The position numbers and the translations under genes were made by a program. The notes under the pieces were generated by a model. The model worked only from the letters and a program-made list of their open reading frames with translations, was not told the origin of the DNA and did not search any database. Shown here piece after piece: positions 17,330 through 25,477 of a stretch of 64,000 bases of DNA (position 1 is the stretch's first letter; each line of letters starts with the position of its first letter). The stretch comes from Allopusillimonas sp048270225. GTDB lineage: Bacteria > Pseudomonadota > Gammaproteobacteria > Burkholderiales > Burkholderiaceae_B. The DNA lies in NCBI GenBank assembly GCA_048270225.1, contig JBLWTG010000001.1, forward strand, positions 186,001 to 250,000, read 5' to 3'.

Positions 17330-17980
17330 ATGGATTCGCTGATACAGACTATTACCGTTTATGCCCTGCCGGTGCTCTTCGGCATCACCCTGCACGAGGC
17401 GGCGCATGGCTATGTTGCACGAATGTTCGGCGATCCCACGGCCTGGCAGGCCGGGCGCATCACGCTCAATCCGCTCAAGCATATCGATCCCATCGGCACC
17501 ATCGTGGTGCCGTTGGTTTTGCTGTTCAGCACCAAGTTGCTGGGCGGCGGCGGGCTGCTGTTCGGCTGGGCCAAGCCCGTGCCGGTCGACTGGGGACGTC
17601 TGCGCCAGCCCAAGCGCGATATGCTGTGGGTGGCGCTGGCCGGGCCGGCCTCCAATCTGATCATGGCCATCATCTGGGCGCTGGGGCTGCGCATGCTGGC
17701 CGAAACCGGCGCCGGACAGGGCGACTTCTGGGCCCAGATGGCGATCGCCGGGATTCAGGTCAATCTTGTGCTGATGGCGCTCAATCTGGTGCCGCTGCCG
17801 CCGCTGGACGGCGGCAGGGTGGTGTTCAGCCTGTTGCCCGCGCGCATGGCCTGGCAGTACTCCCGCATCGAACCCTATGGCCTGCTGATCGTCATCCTGC
17901 TCATGGTGACGGGTGTGCTCTGGACGGTTCTGCAACCTTTCCTTGCTTTCGGACAATCCATCGTAGGGTGGTTTTTGTAA
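17330..17980 (+). CDS. Site-2-protease family membrane peptidase (M50B, YwhC/Rv-type)
   Basis: A compact intramembrane zinc protease of 216 residues. The zinc motif HEAAHG is in the first helix (His22, Glu23, His26). The third ligand lies in the conserved NLVPLPPLDGGRVV. Around five hydrophobic segments are visible and there is no PDZ domain, which separates it from RseP. The ATG at 17330 begins just before the first helix. Its substrates cannot be inferred. It is between yciO and dapA on the same strand, an order often seen in beta-proteobacteria. Confidence 0.88.
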   Translation: MDSLIQTITVYALPVLFGITLHEAAHGYVARMFGDPTAWQAGRITLNPLKHIDPIGTIVVPLVLLFSTKLLGGGGLLFGWAKPVPVDWGRLRQPKRDMLWVALAGPASNLIMAIIWALGLRMLAETGAGQGDFWAQMAIAGIQVNLVLMALNLVPLPPLDGGRVVFSLLPARMAWQYSRIEPYGLLIVILLMVTGVLWTVLQPFLAFGQSIVGWFL

Positions 17981-18004
17981 ACTTCAGGCACGAATCCGGT
18001 AAAC

Positions 18005-18022
18005 TTGTGCATTGATACACAA
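18005..18022. promoter_or_regulatory. Imperfect palindrome upstream of dapA
   Basis: TTGTGCATTGATACACAA: outer arms TTGTG/CACAA are exact complements and the centre is partly symmetric. It sits about 80 bases upstream of dapA, where an operator would be placed. No regulator is assigned. Confidence 0.3.
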
Positions 18023-18102
18023 TCAGGCATACGCCTTTCATTAATTATCGTTACGGGCACACTCGCGCATCGGGCGCCGAGTTCAAGGAGATACTTCCTA
18101 TC

Positions 18103-19008
18103 ATGGCAACAAGCACGGATTCCACGGCCTCTGTATTGGGGGGCAGCATGGTGGCTATCATCACACCCATGCATCCCGATGGCAGTCTTGACTTCGACGC
18201 CTACCGAAAACTGATCGACTGGCACATTGCCGAAGGCACCGACGGCCTGGTTGTGGTTGGTACGTCGGGCGAGTCGCCTACCGTCGATGTCGAAGACCAC
18301 GTCGAGCTGATACGCGTTGCGGTCGAACACGCAGCCGGGCGGGTTCCCGTCATTGCGGGAACAGGAGGCAACTCCACCTCCGAGGCCATCGAGTTGTCCC
18401 GCCACGCACTGAGCGTGGGCGCGCAGGCTGGCCTGTCGGTGGTGCCCTATTACAACAAGCCTTCCCAGGAAGGCCTGTATCAGCATTTTCGCACCATCGC
18501 CGAAGCGGTCGACCTGCCCGTCATTCTGTACAACGTGCCAAGCCGCACGATCGCCGATATGTCCAACGACACCATTTTGCGCCTGGCGCAGGTGCCCAAC
18601 GTCATCGGCATCAAGGACGCAACCGGCGACATAGGCCGCGGCGCCTTGCTGCTGCGCGACGCGCCCAAGGATTTCCGGGTGGTCAGCGGGGACGACGCCA
18701 CGGCGGCCGCGCTCATGCTGATGGGCGGGCACGGCAATATTTCAGTGACGGCCAATGTGGCGCCCCGCATCATGCACGAGCTCTGTGTGGCGGCCATTGC
18801 GGGCGATGGAAAGCGTACGCGCGAACTGAACGCACGGGTGGCCCTGCTCAACAAAGTGCTTTTCGTGGAAGCCAACCCTATCCCGGTCAAATGGGCGCTT
18901 GCTGAAATGGGTCTGACTCAGCTCGGCTACCGCCTACCCTTGACTCCCCTGCATGAGCAGCACCACCCTGTGGTGCGCAACGCATTAAAAGAAGCGGGTC
19001 TGATCTAA
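18103..19008 (+). CDS. dapA: 4-hydroxy-tetrahydrodipicolinate synthase (DapA)
   Basis: First committed enzyme of lysine and diaminopimelate synthesis, condensing pyruvate with aspartate semialdehyde in the cytoplasm. The 301-residue TIM barrel has the expected marks: GTSGESPTV near residue 55, the catalytic tyrosine in LYNVPSRT, and the Schiff-base lysine in IGIKDATGD. ATG 18103 follows AAGGAGATA. The next gene, bamC, starts immediately after the stop, a conserved dapA-bamC pairing that links cell-wall precursor supply with outer-membrane assembly. Confidence 0.96.
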   Translation: MATSTDSTASVLGGSMVAIITPMHPDGSLDFDAYRKLIDWHIAEGTDGLVVVGTSGESPTVDVEDHVELIRVAVEHAAGRVPVIAGTGGNSTSEAIELSRHALSVGAQAGLSVVPYYNKPSQEGLYQHFRTIAEAVDLPVILYNVPSRTIADMSNDTILRLAQVPNVIGIKDATGDIGRGALLLRDAPKDFRVVSGDDATAAALMLMGGHGNISVTANVAPRIMHELCVAAIAGDGKRTRELNARVALLNKVLFVEANPIPVKWALAEMGLTQLGYRLPLTPLHEQHHPVVRNALKEAGLI

Positions 19009-20133
19009 ATGATGAAATTGCGTATTACTACACGTGCCGGCCTGGCAGTGAGCCTGGGTGCTCTGCTGCTGACCGGCTGCTCGGCCGTCAATCAACTGAC
19101 TGGCGCCGAAGAGTCTGTCGACTATAAAAGCACTGTTCGCGGCGAACCGCTGAGCATTCCGCCTGATCTGACGCAGGCCAATCAGGACACGCGTTATCGC
19201 GCGCCTGAAGGCACGACCACGTTCAGCGAATATGCCAGCCAGCAACAGGCTCAGCAGAGCGCCAGCGCCCAGAACAGGATTTTGCCGCAGCCCGAGGGCA
19301 TACAGGTCATGCGAGACGGCGACCTGCGCTGGCTGCAGATCGACCGCGCCGCCGAGGATGTCTATCCCCAGGTGGTCGAATTCTGGGGACAGCAAGGCTT
19401 CACCTTGCATTCGCAGGATGCCAAGGCCGGCATCATCCAGACTGACTGGGCGGAAAACCGCGCCAAAATTCCGGAAGGCTGGATACGTTCCGCGCTGGGC
19501 TCCATTCTCGATACGGTGTACGACAGCGGCGAGCGCGAGCGTTTCCGCACGCGGCTCGAGCGGGTCAACGGCAAGACCGAAGTCTATATCAGCCATGAGC
19601 ACATGGAAGAAACCCAGACGCAGGACGGCAGCGGCTGGAAATGGGTCTACGGCAAGGAAGACCCAGGCCTGAACGCCGCCATGCTGGCCCGTCTCATGGT
19701 CTACCTCGGCACCAATGTCGATCAGGCCCAGAAGCTCGTGGCCCAGGCGGAGCAGGATCCCGATCAGGTTCAGGTTACGCAGATGCAGGAAGGCCAGGCG
19801 GCACTCATGCTGAACGAAAGCTTTGACCGCGCATGGCGCCGTGTGGGCGTGGGCATAGACTCTGCCGGCTTTGATGTTACGGATCGCGACCGCTCCTCAG
19901 GCGATTACTTTATTCGCTATCTGGACAGTGATTCGGGCGAGAAGATCGAGCAGCAGAATGTCTTTAGCCGCATGTTCGGCGGAAAGAACACGGCCGAAGC
20001 CGCAAGCTACCGTATTCATGTGGCCCAGCAGGGTGGCAGTTCCGTCGTGACGGTGCTCGATACCGCAGGCACGGTGCAGCAGACAGACACCGCCAAGCGT
20101 ATTCTGGCCGTACTGTCCAAGCACATGAAGTAA
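19009..20133 (+). CDS. bamC: Outer membrane assembly lipoprotein BamC (NlpB)
   Basis: Accessory lipoprotein of the BAM complex that inserts beta-barrel proteins into the outer membrane. The signal peptide ends with the lipobox LLTGC (Cys24 becomes lipidated). A flexible N-terminal segment (DYKSTVRGEPLSIPPDLT) corresponds to the part that binds BamD. Two helix-grip domains follow, separated by a linker near residue 235. The 374-residue length is normal for this group. It abuts dapA with no gap and is followed by a strong hairpin at 20138-20175. Confidence 0.93.
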   Translation: MMKLRITTRAGLAVSLGALLLTGCSAVNQLTGAEESVDYKSTVRGEPLSIPPDLTQANQDTRYRAPEGTTTFSEYASQQQAQQSASAQNRILPQPEGIQVMRDGDLRWLQIDRAAEDVYPQVVEFWGQQGFTLHSQDAKAGIIQTDWAENRAKIPEGWIRSALGSILDTVYDSGERERFRTRLERVNGKTEVYISHEHMEETQTQDGSGWKWVYGKEDPGLNAAMLARLMVYLGTNVDQAQKLVAQAEQDPDQVQVTQMQEGQAALMLNESFDRAWRRVGVGIDSAGFDVTDRDRSSGDYFIRYLDSDSGEKIEQQNVFSRMFGGKNTAEAASYRIHVAQQGGSSVVTVLDTAGTVQQTDTAKRILAVLSKHMK

Positions 20134-20137
20134 CGGA

Positions 20138-20175
20138 ATCGGCGCCAGGGCCACTGCGATGGCCCTGGCGCCGAT
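20138..20175. terminator. Perfect 16-bp hairpin between convergent bamC and cysG
   Basis: ATCGGCGCCAGGGCCA pairs exactly with its complement across the loop CTGCGA. It lies five bases after the bamC stop and 20 bases before the cysG stop, so it can act on both transcripts. No T-run follows on either strand, so it may block 3' exonucleases or need Rho rather than being a simple intrinsic terminator. Confidence 0.6.
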
Positions 20176-20194
20176 GACGTACCTGGCGTCTTTC

Positions 20195-21610
20195 TTATGC
20201 CGCCGGGGCCGGATCGCCGGCCCTGACGCTGGCGCCAAACCACTGCAGTTCGGGCGCCAGCCCGGCGACTTCGCCCACCAGCAGCAGCGAGGGCGAAACA
20301 ATACGATGGGCCTGCGCGGCCTGTTCAAGCGATTTCAGGTTGCCCTGCAGCACGCGCTGCTCTGGACGGGTGCCATTTTCCACAATCACAAAAGGCGTGT
20401 CGCCGCTGCGGCCGTGCGCCATCAATTGTTCCGCCAGCCAGCCGAGCTGGCTGACCGGCATGTAAAAGGCCAGTGTCTGTTTCTGGCGGGCCAGGGCAGG
20501 CCAGTCTTCGAGCATGGCGCCTTCGCGGCAATGGGCTGTCACCAGCGTGACTGACTGTGCATGATCGCGATGCGTCAACGGTACGCCGGCATAGGCCGAA
20601 CAGGCCAGCGCGGCAGTGATGCCGGGCACGATTTCGTAGGGGATGGCGTGGGCGCGCAGAAACTGCAGTTCCTCGCCGCCGCGCCCAAAGACAAAGGCAT
20701 CGCCGCCTTTCAGACGCACCACGACTTCGCCCTGGCGAGCATGTTCGAGCATCAGGTCGTGGATACGCGCCTGCGTGGCGTCGTGGTTTTCTCCTGGGCG
20801 TTTGCCCACGGCGATCTGGACGGCGTCCCGGCGCGCCAGTTCCAGGATGTCGGGCGCCACCAGCCGGTCATAGAGAATGACATCGGCTTCGTTCAATGCC
20901 CTGAGCGCCTTGAGTGTCAGCAGTCCTGGGTCACCGGGTCCTGCGCCGACCAGCAGCACTTTGCCTTGCGGCGCGGGCTCTGTTTGCGCAAGGCCTTCTT
21001 CCAGCAGTTTTTCGGCTTGCGGCAACTGCTGGCGTTTCAGCGCGTCCGCAACCGGTCCGTCCAGCATCCAGTCGTAAAAAGCCCTGCGTTGACGCAGGTC
21101 GGGACGGGCTTTGCGTATGGCGGGGCGATAGCGGGCCGCCAGCGCGCCGAGCGCGCCGATGCTGTGATCGAACAGGCTTTCGATGCGTTCGCGCACGCGG
21201 CGCGCCAGCACAGGGGCGTGGCCGGCCGATGAGATGGCTATCGTCAGCGGCGCGCGGTCCACGATGGACGGCACCTGGAACGACGAAAGCTCGGGGTCGT
21301 CGACCACATTGATGAACAGGCGCCGTGTTTCGGCCAGCTCGGCGATCCGGCGATTGAGCGCGCGGTCATCGGTGGCGGCAACCACCAGCCAGGCGCCATC
21401 CAGCCAGCTTTCCTGGAAGGTGCCTGCCAGGTGCTGCAGCTGTTGTTGCGCCGCCAGCGCGGCGAGCGCCTCGGTGAGTTCCGGCGCGCCAACGGCGATA
21501 TCGGCGTCGGAGACCAGCAGGCTTCTGATCTTGCGCTCGGCAACGACGCCGCCGCCGATCACGAGCACGCGACGCCGCGAGACGTCGGCAAACAGGGGAA
21601 ATAATCTCAT
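20195..21610 (-). CDS. cysG: Siroheme synthase CysG (dehydrogenase/ferrochelatase fused to uroporphyrinogen methyltransferase)
   Basis: A 471-residue bifunctional enzyme making siroheme, the prosthetic group of the sulfite reductase encoded next door. Residues ~1-210 are the NAD-dependent precorrin-2 dehydrogenase/ferrochelatase (VLVIGGGVVAERKIRSLL). Residues ~215-460 are the SAM-dependent methyltransferase with VLLVGAGPGDPGLLTLKAL, the GENHDATQ region and VVRLKGGDAFVFGRGGEE. It lies 33 bases after cysI on the same strand, so it is probably the third gene of a cysJ-cysI-cysG operon. Confidence 0.95.
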   Translation of the reverse strand: MRLFPLFADVSRRRVLVIGGGVVAERKIRSLLVSDADIAVGAPELTEALAALAAQQQLQHLAGTFQESWLDGAWLVVAATDDRALNRRIAELAETRRLFINVVDDPELSSFQVPSIVDRAPLTIAISSAGHAPVLARRVRERIESLFDHSIGALGALAARYRPAIRKARPDLRQRRAFYDWMLDGPVADALKRQQLPQAEKLLEEGLAQTEPAPQGKVLLVGAGPGDPGLLTLKALRALNEADVILYDRLVAPDILELARRDAVQIAVGKRPGENHDATQARIHDLMLEHARQGEVVVRLKGGDAFVFGRGGEELQFLRAHAIPYEIVPGITAALACSAYAGVPLTHRDHAQSVTLVTAHCREGAMLEDWPALARQKQTLAFYMPVSQLGWLAEQLMAHGRSGDTPFVIVENGTRPEQRVLQGNLKSLEQAAQAHRIVSPSLLLVGEVAGLAPELQWFGASVRAGDPAPAA

Positions 21611-21643
21611 TGGATGTCCGGCGTAGGAGTCGGGACGCTACGG

Positions 21644-23374
21644 TTACGCCACTGTCTCCAGTCTGATGGGAATGAGGTTGGGGGTTGGCGCGGGCAAGAC
21701 CTTGCTGCGGATGAGATAGTCTCCGAACTTTTCATCTGGCTCGCGGTTTTTGGCATAAGCGCCGAATAACTCGTCCAGTGTACTGAGTATTTCGGGCTCT
21801 GCGATATTTTCGCGGTAGATGATGTTGAGGCGTTCGCCAGTGAAATCGGCGCCAAGACGCAGATCATAGCGTCCGAGCGCGCGCCCTATCAGGGCGATTT
21901 CGGCCAGATACGGCCGGGCGCAGCCATTGGGGCAGCCTGAGACGCGCAGCAGGATGGGGGCATCCAGGATGCCGTGCTGGTCCAGGATGGTTTCCAGCTT
22001 GTCCAGCAGCGTGGGCGCGTAGCGCTCGCTCTCGGCCATGGCCAGGCCGCAGGTGGGAAGGGCTACACAGGCGATGCTGTGCTGGCGTATGCCGCTTTGC
22101 GACTTGTAGCCGTCCAGGCCATATCTGGCGACCAGCTCGTCGATGCCGGCGCGGTCGGCGTCGTCTACCTTGGCGATGACCAGATTCTGGTTGCAGGTCA
22201 TGCGGAACTCGCCTTTCAGTATGCCGGCAATTTCGCGTATCCCGGTTTGCAGCCGCTGTTCGCCGTGATCCCACAGGCGGCCCGATTCGATATACAGGCC
22301 CAGGTGCCACTTTCCATCGTCACCCTGATCCCAACCGAAACGATCACCATTGCGCACGAATGCATAAGGGCGGGTGGGCGCCAGCGCAAAGCCGGCGCGC
22401 GTCTGGACCTCATCCCTGAACCACGCCAGGCCTTTGTGGTCAAGCGTGTATTTGAGACGGGCATGCTGGCGTTCAACGCGGTTGCCATAGTCGCGCTGTG
22501 TGGTGACGACCGCCTCGGCCAGCGCAATGACCTGGTCGACGGTGACAAAGCCGATCAGGCTGCCCAGGCGCGGATAGGTGGTGTCGTCGCCATGCGTGGC
22601 GCCCATGCCGCCGCCGATGGCCACGTTAAAGCCCTGCAGTTCGCCATGGTCGATGATGGCGATCAGGCCGAGGTCCTGGGCGAACACATCGCTATCGTTG
22701 GTCGGCGGCACGGCAATGCCGATCTTGAATTTACGTGGCAGATAGGTGTCGCCATAGATGGGCTCTTCCTCCGGCTCGTCGGTGATTTTCTCGCCGTCCA
22801 GCCATATCTCGTGATAGGCGCGGGTGCGGGGGATGAAGTGATCGGAGAGTTTTTTGGCCCATTCCCAGACGATGGCATGCTCGCTGGACAGATGCGGGTT
22901 GACCGAACAGACCACCTGGCGGTTGATATCGCCACAGGCCGCAATGGTGGTGGCCAGGGCGTTGTGGATGGCCTGCATGGTGGGCTTGAGGTTGTGCTTG
23001 ACGATGCCGTGCCATTGAAAAGTCTGGCGCGTCGTAATGCGCAAGCCACGCGATGAATAGGTACGGGCAATGTCGTCGAAAGCCAGCCACTGTTCTGGCG
23101 GTACCACGCCGCCGGGCAGTCGCGCGCGTATCATGAAGGAATAGGCGGGTTCGAGTTTCTGGCGGCGGCGTTCGTCGCGAATGTCGCGGTCGTCCTGCTG
23201 GTAGCTGCCGTGGAATTTGAGCAGCTTGTTGTCATCCTCGCTGATGGCGCCGGTGATGGGGTCGGCCAGTCCTTCCGCAATGGTGCCGCGCAGGTGGCGG
23301 CTCACTGCCTTGACCTGTTCGAGATGTGAAAGCGGCTGATCGGTGCCGGAAACGTCGGCGGTCGGGGTTGTCAT
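21644..23374 (-). CDS. cysI: Sulfite reductase hemoprotein subunit (CysI)
   Basis: A 576-residue siroheme/[4Fe-4S] protein that reduces sulfite to sulfide using electrons from CysJ. Two ferredoxin-like halves are present. The cluster ligands are visible as the Cys pair in ACVALPTCGLAMAES and in RVSGCPNGCARPYLAE. Siroheme-binding arginines occur in LRITTRQTFQWHGI. The ATG at 23374 (MTTPTADVSG) was chosen; a 16-residue upstream extension exists. Nitrite reductase NirA-type enzymes share these motifs, but the flavoprotein cysJ upstream supports the sulfite role. Confidence 0.94.
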   Translation of the reverse strand: MTTPTADVSGTDQPLSHLEQVKAVSRHLRGTIAEGLADPITGAISEDDNKLLKFHGSYQQDDRDIRDERRRQKLEPAYSFMIRARLPGGVVPPEQWLAFDDIARTYSSRGLRITTRQTFQWHGIVKHNLKPTMQAIHNALATTIAACGDINRQVVCSVNPHLSSEHAIVWEWAKKLSDHFIPRTRAYHEIWLDGEKITDEPEEEPIYGDTYLPRKFKIGIAVPPTNDSDVFAQDLGLIAIIDHGELQGFNVAIGGGMGATHGDDTTYPRLGSLIGFVTVDQVIALAEAVVTTQRDYGNRVERQHARLKYTLDHKGLAWFRDEVQTRAGFALAPTRPYAFVRNGDRFGWDQGDDGKWHLGLYIESGRLWDHGEQRLQTGIREIAGILKGEFRMTCNQNLVIAKVDDADRAGIDELVARYGLDGYKSQSGIRQHSIACVALPTCGLAMAESERYAPTLLDKLETILDQHGILDAPILLRVSGCPNGCARPYLAEIALIGRALGRYDLRLGADFTGERLNIIYRENIAEPEILSTLDELFGAYAKNREPDEKFGDYLIRSKVLPAPTPNLIPIRLETVA

Positions 23375-23447
23375 GCTGTGTGGATTCCTGAGTGTTGCGT
23401 GCTGCCGGGCGCCGTTCTGCATTGGGGCGGCAGGCGTGTGATCTGAC

Positions 23448-23477
23448 GCGTTGCAGGCTGCTCGGAGCCTGCAACGC
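23448..23477. other. Perfect 12-bp hairpin in the cysJ-cysI intercistronic gap
   Basis: GCGTTGCAGGCT and AGCCTGCAACGC pair exactly around a 6-base loop, eight bases past the cysJ stop and 73 bases before the cysI start. There is no T-run. Such a hairpin can tune the relative amounts of the subunits, since CysJ and CysI are needed in unequal numbers, by stabilising or partly terminating the transcript. Confidence 0.55.
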
Positions 23478-23484
23478 GCTTGTC

Positions 23485-25278
23485 TTAGTAGACGTCGCGG
23501 GCGTAACGGCCTTGCGCCGCCAGTTCATCCAGCCAGGCTCGCGCCTGGGTTTCATCCAGTCCGCCCTCCTGCTGCGCGATCTGCAGCAACGCCTGATGCA
23601 CGTCCTTGGCCATGTGGTTGGCGTCACCGCACACATAGACATGGGCGCCATCCTGGATCCAGGCATACAGGTCGCCTGCTCGTTCCAGCAAGCGGTGCTG
23701 GACGTAGACCTTCTGGGACTGGTCGCGCGAGAAGGCGAGATCGAGGCGATGAAGATCGCCATCCTGCAAGGCGCGCTGCCATTCTGTCTGATAGAGGAAA
23801 TCGGTGGAAAAGTGCGGGTTGCCGAAGAACAGCCAGTTGCGGCCGGTCGCCTGCGCCGCAGCGCGCTCCTGCACGAACGCGCGGAAGGGAGCGATGCCTG
23901 TGCCTGGTCCTATCATGATGATGTCGCGCGAGCTGTCTTCGGGCAGTCGAAAGCGGGTGTTCTCTTCGATGAAGATAGGCAGCTTGTCGCCTTCGTTCAG
24001 CGTCGTGAGAAAGTGCGACGCAACGCCCCAGCGCGCTTCGCCTTCCTGCTCGTAGTCGACATGGGCCAGTGTGAGGTGCACTTCTTCGTCGACGGCTGCC
24101 TGGCTGGATGCGATGGAATACATGCGTGGCGCCAGCGGCCTGAGCGCCTGAACCAGCGCCTGCGCGGTCCAGCTTGCCGGCCAGGTGCGCAGGACGTCGA
24201 TCAACTGGCGTGTTTCCAGCAATCTGCGGAAATCCGCGATGCCCTCGGGCTGCAGCAGTGCGGTGAGTGCGTCGTTGCCGGCGCGCTCGGCATGGGCGAC
24301 CAGGAAGGGCCGGGTGATTTGTGTCAGCTCGCGATGGCTGCCCAGCCATGTCCGCAGTTCACGCGTATCGCCATTCAGCGTGACCGGTGTTGCCCCGTCG
24401 AGCTTCAGGGTGTCGAGTACGCGGTTGACCAGTTCATCCGATTGGGTGGGCCAGACACCCAGCGCGTCGCCTGGGCGGTAGCTGAGGGGGCTGCCCTCCA
24501 GGGAGATTTCCAGGTGACGTATGTCTTTGTCGCTGCCGCGTCCGGTAATGGGCTGGTTGAGCAGCAGCTCGGCCAGGAATGGCTGGTCGCGTGTGACCGT
24601 GGGTGTCTTGGGGTGCAGCGCGGTTACGCTGGCGGTTGGCACGGCGTTTTGCTTGAGCTCCTTGCGGGCCTGCTCCAGCGCTTTGGTCTGCCAGGGAAGG
24701 GCAACGGTGTCGATATCCAGGTCTGCGGTGCCTGCTTCCTGCAGGCGTTCGGCGCCCAGCTCCTGGAGGCGGGCGTCGATCTGCTGGGAAATGCCGCAGA
24801 ACAGAGGGTAGCTGGAGTCGCCCAGGCCGAGCACGGCATACTTGAGCTGTGGCAGCTTGGGCGCGCGCCGGCTGTTCAGAAACTCGACAAAGGCAAGCGA
24901 GTCGTCCGGCGGTTCGCCGTCGCCCTGCGTGCTCATGACGATATACAGCAGGTCTTCGTCTTTGAGTTCGCGGGTGGCGTAGCGGTCGGCCCGCACCAGC
25001 CGCACCTGCAGGCCATCGCCGCTGATACGCTCGGACAGCGCTTCGGCCACACGCTTGGCATTGCCTGTCTGGCTGCCGTAGAGGATGGTCAGGCGTTTGG
25101 CGGTACCGGCCTCGGTGACGGCGCTGATGACGGGCGCGGTGACCGGTTCGGCCTGACGGCCTTGCGCCACGCCGGCAAAGTAACCTGAGAGCCAACTGAG
25201 CGCGCTGTTGTCCAGGCTGTCGGCAAGTTCAGTGATCAGGGGGTGTTTGGATTCGGGCAGGTAGGACGGAGCCAGCAT
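23485..25278 (-). CDS. cysJ: Sulfite reductase flavoprotein alpha subunit (CysJ)
   Basis: A 597-residue diflavin reductase that passes electrons from NADPH through FAD and FMN to CysI. Residues ~60-205 are a flavodoxin domain (LTILYGSQTGNAKRVAEAL, STQGDGEPPDDS). Residues ~225-440 are the FAD-binding/connecting region (RMYSIASSQ). The C-terminal NADPH domain has MIGPGTGIAPFRAFVQER, CGDANHMAKDVHQAL and ends in ...RYARDVY, the usual C-terminus. It is the promoter-proximal gene of the cys operon. Confidence 0.95.
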   Translation of the reverse strand: MLAPSYLPESKHPLITELADSLDNSALSWLSGYFAGVAQGRQAEPVTAPVISAVTEAGTAKRLTILYGSQTGNAKRVAEALSERISGDGLQVRLVRADRYATRELKDEDLLYIVMSTQGDGEPPDDSLAFVEFLNSRRAPKLPQLKYAVLGLGDSSYPLFCGISQQIDARLQELGAERLQEAGTADLDIDTVALPWQTKALEQARKELKQNAVPTASVTALHPKTPTVTRDQPFLAELLLNQPITGRGSDKDIRHLEISLEGSPLSYRPGDALGVWPTQSDELVNRVLDTLKLDGATPVTLNGDTRELRTWLGSHRELTQITRPFLVAHAERAGNDALTALLQPEGIADFRRLLETRQLIDVLRTWPASWTAQALVQALRPLAPRMYSIASSQAAVDEEVHLTLAHVDYEQEGEARWGVASHFLTTLNEGDKLPIFIEENTRFRLPEDSSRDIIMIGPGTGIAPFRAFVQERAAAQATGRNWLFFGNPHFSTDFLYQTEWQRALQDGDLHRLDLAFSRDQSQKVYVQHRLLERAGDLYAWIQDGAHVYVCGDANHMAKDVHQALLQIAQQEGGLDETQARAWLDELAAQGRYARDVY

Positions 25279-25308
25279 TGCGCACTCGCATAAAGAGGGT
25301 ATGTCACC

Positions 25309-25378
25309 ATTCTAGGGAGCCGGTCGCAATGCGTGAACGAAGGGTTTTTCATTTCTATATTGCTTATATGCTTATTCT
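25309..25378 (-). promoter_or_regulatory. Candidate cysJ promoter with upstream AT-rich repeats
   Basis: On the minus strand TTCACG, 17 bases, TAGAAT lies about 30 bases before the cysJ ATG. Upstream of it is an AT-rich block with repeated ATAAGCA elements (ATAAGCATATAAGCAATATA), the place and character expected for the LysR-type activator CysB. Assignment to CysB is inference. Confidence 0.4.
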
Positions 25379-25444
25379 TGGTGAGTTTTGTGCCCATCCG
25401 GAAATAATCGCCGGTCGGCCAGCGCTGCCGGCGCCGGCCATGCG

Positions 25445-25468
25445 CCGCTGCGCTTGGGGGCGCAGCGG
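25445..25468 (-). terminator. GC hairpin after tcuB
   Basis: CCGCTGCGC and GCGCAGCGG are exact complements with a 6-base loop, ten bases past the tcuB stop on the minus strand. No T-run follows, so it is at best a weak or Rho-assisted terminator, or a 3'-end protector. Confidence 0.4.
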
Positions 25469-25477
25469 AAGGCAGTG

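Noticed and set aside
21644..23374. Assimilatory nitrite reductase instead of sulfite reductase
   Set aside because: The siroheme and Fe-S motifs are shared, but the adjacent CysJ-type flavoprotein and CysG fit sulfite reduction better.
23392..25188. A 598-codon plus-strand open frame opposite cysJ
   Set aside because: cysJ is complete with all diflavin reductase motifs, so the opposite frame is a shadow.
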